Positions 57,157 to 64,000 of a stretch of 64,000 bases of DNA are shown here, one piece after another (position 1 is the stretch's first letter; each line of letters opens with the position of its first letter). Origin of the DNA: Bidens hawaiensis (Eukaryota; Streptophyta; Magnoliopsida; Asterales; Asteraceae). Made by a program: the position numbers and the translations under genes. The stretch spans positions 248,001 to 312,000 of the forward strand of contig JAIQDT010001134.1 of assembly GCA_021521415.1 (NCBI GenBank). The letters are read 5' to 3'. The notes under the pieces are model-generated. The model was not told the DNA's origin and made no database searches. It was given only the letters and a program-made list of their open reading frames with translations.

Positions 57157-58465
57157 ATTTCATAGAATGAGGGTTTAGGGATCGGCGGCTTGATTATTAT
57201 GTGCAGGAGTATTAAAGAGATCATAAGTAAACACAATAAAATCTCACATTTTATTTGATAGCATGTCAGGGTATTTATACCCATTGTTTTGACAGTTAAT
57301 TAACTGTAATATAGTTATAAACCAACTTTAACAAACCTAGCAGTTTAACTAATTCCTAACTGCCCATATTAAACTAAACTTAGGATAATAAAAATAATAT
57401 TGTTTGTGGCATAATACTAATATAAATCTTCAACTAAATTTTATTTCAGCTAGTTATGTCAATGTTTATATTCCAACGGCAACTGTGTCTTATTGTGGTT
57501 TTGGAGCGAGTTATACCCATGACATAATACTAAATTTTATTCCAGCTAGTGATGTTAATGTTCATAATTTGATCTCCATGCAACCGCTAAATAAACACAA
57601 AGGCCAACAAACTAACTTAGAGACAAAAAGTAAATTAGTGACAGAAATTCAATCGCCAGATACATTTAAGAAATAAATATGGAGTCAAGTGTTTCAATAT
57701 AAAAATCTAATTAAGTGAAATCAAGGATGAGAAAAAAACTAATTAATCTAACCGAAATCGGAATAACCAATAAAAATCATACCGATATAAGCAACCCAGA
57801 CCATAAACTTGGAATAGGTTCGGTTTCGGTCATGCCTAGCTTCAAAATCGCATCGAACCAAATAAGGAAAAACCACACCGAAATTTGTTAGTGTAAATCT
57901 TGTGTAAGTACAGGGGGTTGTTTGTCGTACTTGCAAACCTAGGTGTTTTTAAGTTAGTTTTCTCATAGTTTGAGTCTAATAAGGTTTTTTATATGTTAAG
58001 GATTAGATAGTTATAAAAAAAGGGTTATTTGTAATCAAGTTAATAATCACCATCAATAATACAAACCAGAATTAGATTCATAATCTCTTACTGTCACTTT
58101 TAAACTTGTTTGAATGTTTTTTACAGGATTCAGAAAACCCCGAAATAGCCAAGTTTGACCAATTTTTTTAAAAATAAGCTTAGGTTTACAAAAAGTCCCC
58201 AAAATAGCCTATTGTTTCCGTCGGATCCGAAAAAATTTCAACCCTATCCGATTGAATTTGTGGACCTTTAAAATTGCGCTACATGCCAACGTATTATTGG
58301 ATCTGATAGAATTTGTTAAAGAACCGTCGGATCTTTTAATGGGACTGACGAATTCATCATCTTATATCTCTCAACCACAAAACCTCCATATCTATCTTTT
58401 CTATTTCTCCACAATATCAAGCAAATCAATAGTGCAAATCGCTTAGTTTTCGAGGAGAACACAAC
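57157..58465. other. LTR-like and unassigned sequence
   Basis: Upstream (minus strand) of the primer site, GGGTATAAATACCC at 57269-57282 looks like an LTR TATA box; LTR edges were not identified. From 57700 to 58465 there is no recognisable gene. ACAAC at 58461-58465 would be the left target site of the Athila element. Confidence 0.4.
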
Positions 58466-60248
58466 TGATGTGTTGTAAAACACTCGTATTTTCCGCACGT
58501 TTTATCTACGTATTATATTATATTTTATATGTTTTAACTCGTTTTAGATAGGTTTTACATACATTTATTAATCTTGTAGGTTTTGGGTGAAAGAAAGAAG
58601 AAAACCGGAACTTTTCGAGCATTCTACGAGCCTTTTACGCATACAAGTTCAAGACAAAGCTCAAGGCACGACCCGTATGCATCATGGAGGCCCAAGACCA
58701 TATTATATTATATTATATAAAAAAATTAAAACCCTAATCTGCCTATATGGCTGCTGGTCGGATTTAGCAGCAATCAACAGCAAGCAATAGCAGCACAACA
58801 GCATCAACAGCAGCACAACAACAGCCAACAGCAGCCAACAGCAGCAAAATAGTTGCTGATCGGAATTTCCAGCAAGAAAAAAGGAAAGAAAAAGCTTTTG
58901 TGTGCTAGGGTTTTGATCGTGTGACGGCTAGGGAAGGAAGAACAAGCAAGAATCAAGCCTCGGGATCATTCACCACTGTTTTTTACAGCCGAGAGCAGCC
59001 CCGGAACACCTCATATCCTTACCTTTTTTTTCATTGTTCATACACTTTTAGTTTCTTGCTTAATTGTTGAATTGTTTTGCAATTACTTGAGAGATTGAAT
59101 TGTTTATGATTAGGATTGATTGTTGGACGATTGTTAAGATGGTTGGTATGAGTTTTATGATGTTTTTATTGAGTGTTTGCTGCTGTCCAAAAATTATGCT
59201 CGGCTAAACTTGTTAGTTCTACCTAGGAATGATGATTATTGTTAGTGTTTGATAGGTTTTATGGATTGTTTGATTAATGGACTTGAATTGCTATTGTAAA
59301 GTTTGATTTAGACATGAAATAGGTTGTGTTTAAGGGCTGGAAATTTTGGTGATTCATTGCATAAACCCCGTGTGTTGATTAATTAGTTTTGTATTGATTG
59401 ATCGGTGCATTGTTTGATTCTAGACTTTGTGTTTAGGGTTTGTTTGCGGTAGGTACCACCGTAGGGTTTTGTTGCGTGATTATTTGGATTAAGTACAGCG
59501 GTTAAACACCTTCTTTGAGACCGAGAGGTGATAAGAAGTTAGGGTTGTCTCATTGCCTTTGCGTGCTAGAATAGGGATTGCGCGAGAGCGAGTTCGTTTC
59601 TTGTCAGGTTTAGGTGTTTGAGCGACTAGTTGATCTATTTTGTTTTAAGTTGAATTGTTCCTCTATCCTTGGTTGTGTAGTATTCATTACCATTAGGGTC
59701 GAGTGTTGGTGAGACTGAGAGGTGATCTAGCATTAGAACACGTTAGCAATTGTTTCCCGGTTTGGTCGTTTTAGCCGATTTTGAGTAGTTAGGGTTTGTT
59801 GTGTGAGACCGAGAGGTAATCCAGTGAGCCCGAGCGATCCTTAGTCGTGTCATCTTTAGGAACCGGTGTCTATATATCATTCAATCCATTAGCTTGTTAG
59901 GCCTACAATTTGATTCAGACCTAGGTAGACGTTTTTCTCCATCTTAAGTCAACACAGTTAGTTTTCCGTTAAGTTTTCTATTTTTGGTAATTTTGTTAGT
60001 TAATCCAGTTAGTTTAGTTAAGTTAAAAGAAATCAAAAATCAATATAATATTATTTTAAGGTAGGTCTTGTCTAGGGTTAGTGATCTTTAGCGTTCTAAC
60101 GTGTCCACGTGTTCAATACTCGGACTTCCTAAGTCTATACTACTTGCGATCGGTACACTTGCCGGTTGTGTGTGGTTTTAGGATTTTCGTTTTAATATTA
60201 AAGCTTAGTTGTGAGGGTCATTATTATAGGGTTATTAGACACACATCA
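58466..60248 (+). mobile_element. Athila 5' LTR (1.8 kb)
   Basis: Starts TGATGTGT and ends ACACATCA, perfect 8-bp inverted ends. TATA-like TTATATAAAA near 58713-58722, followed by AAACCCTAATC. It contains a CAG/CAA-rich repeat (58770-58850). Confidence 0.82.
58770..58850. repeat. CAG/CAA-rich simple repeat in the LTR
   Basis: Irregular run of CAGCA, CAACAG and AGCAGC units in the transcribed leader part of the LTR. Confidence 0.7.
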
Positions 60249-60254
60249 AGTTTT

Positions 60255-60272
60255 TGGCGCCGTTGCCGGGGA
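60255..60272 (+). promoter_or_regulatory. primer binding site, Athila type
   Basis: TGGCGCCGTTGCCGGGGA, the canonical tRNA-Asp-type primer site, six bases after the LTR. Confidence 0.9.
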
Positions 60273-60406
60273 CACGGTTTTAGGCGTTTTGAGAGCAATC
60301 CGAGTTAGGACTTATCTTTTGTGCTACTTGTAATTATTTTTTTTTTGTTTTATTTTACTTATTTGTTAGAATAGTTTAGATAATATTATTTATTATTATA
60401 GTTTTT

Positions 60407-63256
60407 ATGCGACAGACTCGATCTCGTGGACCACCCGACACTGAAGCATTCCCCGAGCCAGAGAGAGAGTTTCGTGAGAGACATCGTCCCGTTTCACCTT
60501 CATCCACTTCTTCATCCGTTGACCCCGACGATAGGGATAGGATCATGGGCGACATTCCACCGAGGAGGACAGTTGCGGACCGGGCCCGACTGGCCAATGC
60601 TGGCGCAAGATCCAGCATCGCACCACCCGCCATTGGAGTTGCGACGAACTGGCAGATCCCGTCAAACATTCTATATACCATTGCTCATTCTGCTAAGTTT
60701 CACGGGTTGCTTCATGAGAACCCGCACTCTCACCTCACTCGCATCGTGCGTATTTGTGACACTTTCCATCTTGCGGGCGTTTCCGAAGACGCTGTTAAGC
60801 TCCGCGTCTTTCCGTTTTCACTCGCTGATCAAGCGAGTCTGTGGCTTGAGTCCCTCCCACAGGGCTCTATTGCTACTTGGGCTGCCATGCAGACCCAATT
60901 TCTTGAGAAATCCGATCCTCCGGCTAAGGCCGCTCGTTTGCGTAACCAGATACATTCTTTCCAGATGGAGGACACAGAGAGTTTTTACGAGACCTGGGAG
61001 CGGTTCAAGAATCTATTAGCATTGTGCCCCATCCACTGCTTGCAAGATTGGGCGGTCGTCGAAAAGTTCTACAATGGAGTGACGTATGCGACGCAGAGTA
61101 TGCTCGACACGGCGGCGGGAGGAAATCTGTTGATAACAAATGACCCCGATGAGTGTATCGCTTTATTTAACGGGTTAGCTATGAGTGGGTACCAGAGACC
61201 ACCCGCCAGAGGAGGCAAGACCGTCGATTCTATTTCATGCGGCATGCATTATGTGGACACGAACACCGCACTGACGGCACAGGTCGAGGCGTTGGCGAAG
61301 ATGGTAAAGGACATGCAGACGAAGAGCAAGTTGTGTGAGATCTGCAGAGGGGGGCATGATACCGTTCAGTGCCCAGTCAGTTCGCAGGAGGAGGCCGTAG
61401 ACTTCGTAGGAAATCCAAACCAAAATCCAAATTCTTCCAATTTTTATAATTCGGGATGGAGAGGCAATTAGAACTCCAACTGGAGGAGCGGCAGCCAGTC
61501 CGGTTTTCAGCAGCGTCAGAGCCTATTTCAGGATGTCGGTGAGGGAGCGAGCAGTGGGGAGAAGAAGCCCACATTGGAGGAGATGATGGCGCAGCAAACA
61601 CAGATGTTGTCACAACTCATGGCACGAGGGGATTCCCGACACAAAGAGACGCAGGAGAAGTTCCGCGAACACGAGCAGTTCATGAGGAATCAGGCAGCGT
61701 CAATTCAGAATCTCGAGCAGCAGATGGGGGAGATTGCCAGTAGATTAAATGAGAGGCCGCAGGGTACGCAACCGAGTAATACCGAGCAGAACCCGAGAGG
61801 ATTCGTGAAGGATGTAACGACGAGGAGCGGTGCAGGGGCACGAGATGAGCCCGTGATTCAGCAGATATCTAGAGGAGAAATCGTCGAAGAGCCTGCAGTC
61901 GATGGAGTGGAGAAGGTGGATGAGGAGAGTCAGATGGAGTCTCCGCCAGCCCAGGTGCATCAGAGGAGCAGCCCAGCGAGTTCAGCACAGGCCGAGAGAC
62001 AGTAATCACCGAACGACCCACCGAGAGTTTACAAACCCCAATTGCCTTACCCCGGGAGAGTCCGTAGGGATAGAGATGAGGAGCAAAACTCCAAATTCCT
62101 TGATCTTCTGAAGCAGCTTTACCTTAATATCTCATTCCTTGAGACACTCACTCAAATGCCTAAACACGCGAAGTTCCTCAAGGATATTCTTTCGAACAAG
62201 GAGAAGTTAGCTGACGCTGCTTCCACCCCTTTGAGTGCTAATTGTTCTGCTATCTTACAGAGGAAGTTACCAGAGAAGAGAGCCGATCCAGGGAGTTTCA
62301 CAATTCCCTGCACCTTGAGTGATGATACAGTGGTTCATGCGCTGGCTGATCTTGGTGCCAGTATTAATCTCACGCCGTATTCTGTGTATCGCAAGCTGGG
62401 TTTAGGCGAACCGAGGCCTACCAAGATGAGTATCCAGCTTGCTGATCGTTCCGTGAAGTATCCGCGTGGGATTGTTGAGAACATGCTCATTCGCATAGGT
62501 AAGTTCATTTTCCCGGTGGACTTCGTTATTCTTGACATGAATGAGGATGATAATGTTCCACTCATTTTGGGCAGACCTTTTCTGGCCACCGCACATGCGT
62601 TGATCGACGTTCGCGATGGCAAACTGATCCTTCGAGTCTGGGATGAGAACGTCACATTTGACGTTCGACAGTCACCTAAGCATCCCAAATCAACTGATGA
62701 CTCCCTATGCTTCATTGATACGATCATGACTCACGTGGGGGAGTTTTTCAGTAACCCCGGTGGAGGCCCCGCCTCAGACACACATATCCTATATAGGGAG
62801 ACCCCGGGGGTTGAGATGGTCGCCTTGACTGAACACCCCCTTGATGTTGACATTGAGTCGTCTTCCTTCGATTCTGAGTTATCTACCGGAGTTCATCGTG
62901 TTCATCAGTTTCTTGAGTTGGAGGAGTTACAGGACCGTACTTACGCGCAGTCAGATTGTTATAAGCAGCAGGTGAAGGAACTGCAGGATCGTAAGTTAGA
63001 GGGTGTTGAGCAGTTTAAGTGTGGGGTTATGGTCTTATGGTATAATTCCCGGTTGAGGTTTTTCCCGGGAAAGTTGAGATCCCGTTGGTTAGGTCCTTTT
63101 ATGATTACTGAGGTTTTCCCAGATGGCACTGTTGGGATAAAGGATAAAGGCGGGACGTTTATGGTGAACGGCGATGGACTGATGCACTACATTGGCGAGC
63201 CGATGACTGATCAGACGGTCGAGGTATTCTACCTTGACCCACTCTCCGAGACGTAG
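60407..63256 (+). pseudogene. Athila gag-protease fused in frame to integrase C-terminus
   Basis: A single frame of 950 codons with only two stops (TAG 61469-61471, TAA 62003-62005). Order: gag core (about residues 80-235; FHGLLHENPHSHLTRI, FPFSLADQASLWLESLP), zinc knuckle at about 310-322 (CEICRGGHDTVQC), a coiled region after the first stop (EEMMAQQTQMLSQLMA), and the aspartic protease (ALADLGASINLTP at about 62339, PLILGRPFLATAHALIDV). Then, after 62880-62915, come FLELEELQDRTY and VLWYNSRLRFFPGKLRSRW with GPFMITEVFP, the C-terminal tail of Athila integrase. The reading frame is kept across the junction although about a thousand codons of pol are absent. Confidence 0.88.
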
Positions 63257-64000
63257 ACATGTGGATGCATCACTCGGGAGATTACCCGAGTTGTAGAGTT
63301 TGTATTTTTGTTATATGTTTGTGCTATCTGTTTTATTTGTTTTGTCTATTTTCAGGATGTTCCAAGATGAAACCGCTCGTACTCAATCTCCATTCGAGTC
63401 GGTCGATTTAAGGGGTGTTTCATTGAAAAAAAAAATTAAATAAAAAAAAATTAAAATTAAAATTATAAAAACCAAAAACACAAAAATATGTTTATTTGTT
63501 TATGTTTTTGTTTTCCGTGTTGTACGCCGCTACATGCGAGCGAGTTTGAGTTTTGCAGGTTATATTATGCTCATGGTAGCTATGATGGCGTTGTGGAACA
63601 GGTTCTCCCGAGGTTGCGGCCGCGAAGGAAATGCTATACGGTCATTTGGATACTACTCATCTGTTGAAGATTCTGCACACAAACCAGGGGAGTAACCCGT
63701 TTTTTGTTTTTACTCTTGTATACTTTATTTTTATTTTCTGTTTTATTTTTATTTTATTTTATTTCTTTTCCTTGTACTCATCGAGGACGATTTCGTTCTA
63801 AGTGTGGGGATGAGGTTTATTTTACTTAGTTGTAGAAAAATTTTTGAAAAAAATAATAAAAAAATAAAAATAAATAAATAAATAAAAATTTGAAAAAATA
63901 TTTAAAAAAATAGTCCCTTGAAATTTGTTTTCTCTACGTTAAACAGGAGATGATATTATTACCGAGTAGTGTTTGTTTCATAACTTCTTGGTGTTTTCAA
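63257..64000 (+). other. Athila 3' non-coding region
   Basis: No open frame with a domain. GAGGACGATTTCGTTCTAAG followed by TGTGGGGATGAGG (63784-63815) corresponds to the GAGGACAATG...AAGTCTGGGGATGGGG segment of the other Athila (36798-36830) and is polypurine-like. A-rich low complexity at 63428-63470 and 63836-63915. Confidence 0.5.

Larger units (their letters stand above)
58466..64000 (+). mobile_element. second Athila-type element, pol deleted, runs off the window
   Basis: 5' LTR, primer site, a gag-protease-integrase-tail frame (60407-63256), a 3' non-coding region and a polypurine-like tract at 63801-63815. The 3' LTR is not reached by 64000. Reverse transcriptase, RNase H and most of integrase are missing. 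It is distinct from the 31-39 kb element in LTR length and gag sequence. Confidence 0.85.

Noticed and set aside
60426..61019. Long plus-strand ORF overlapping the Athila gag
   Set aside because: Shadow frame of the gag-protease ORF at 60407; the recognisable gag motifs are in the other frame.

Overview
This window is plant nuclear DNA, most probably from an Asteraceae (daisy family) genome. The case rests on one host-type gene, a CYCLOIDEA/CYC2-like TCP transcription factor on the minus strand near 22-23 kb, and on repeat families whose LTR ends (TGTCACACCCCG type), primer sites and gag N-termini I associate with Asteraceae. Genus is not determinable by eye. Almost everything else is nested, mostly decayed transposable elements; no bacterial or organellar genes, CRISPR arrays or rRNA/tRNA genes were seen.

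Layout. 0.3-7.1 kb: decayed multi-exon Ulp1-like (C48) cysteine protease gene, minus strand, with in-frame stops, a Cys-to-Ser change at the catalytic position and a tandemly duplicated 75+48 nt exon pair. 7.9-9.6 kb: Ty3/Gypsy end and LTR pieces. 10.1-14.5 kb: 5'-truncated Sirevirus-like Copia element (RNase H, spacer, extra ORF), minus strand. 15.6-20.85 kb: two related LTRs head to head; the left one is a solo LTR with a perfect 5-bp target duplication. 20.9-23.2 kb: the TCP gene and its flanks. 24.0-25.7 kb: Copia fragment (gag, leader, primer site, LTR). 27.2-30.4 kb: 5' part of a Gypsy element, minus strand. 30.4-56.8 kb: a deep nest. A plus-strand Gypsy LTR carries a Mutator-like element (30452-39531, 9-bp target duplication, one mismatch), which carries a pol-less Athila-type element (31386-39279). 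The gag-like region of the same Gypsy (39.8-40.7 and 56.5-56.8 kb) is split by a complete 15.7-kb Copia element (40804-56494, target duplication GAAGT), which itself contains a 2.6-kb solo LTR (46958-49584, target duplication TTTAC). 58.5-64 kb: a second Athila element whose protease is fused in frame to the integrase C-terminus, with reverse transcriptase and RNase H deleted; it runs off the window.

The most interesting signal is not a gene. Non-coding parts of five different retroelements carry arrays of short CG-centred hairpins. Within an array the arms differ from hairpin to hairpin but stay self-complementary, while the central loop is conserved. Several arrays lie just upstream of a TATA box. 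A second notable architecture is the long Copia family in which an extra ORF downstream of pol is preceded by its own TATA box and leader; it occurs in two independent copies here (12.4 and 45.5 kb).

The TCP gene is the only likely host gene. Its TCP and R domains are readable, but a one-base frame change cuts off the C-terminus and one conserved Asp of the basic region is Asn. All coordinates and homologies come from reading the sequence; no database search was run.
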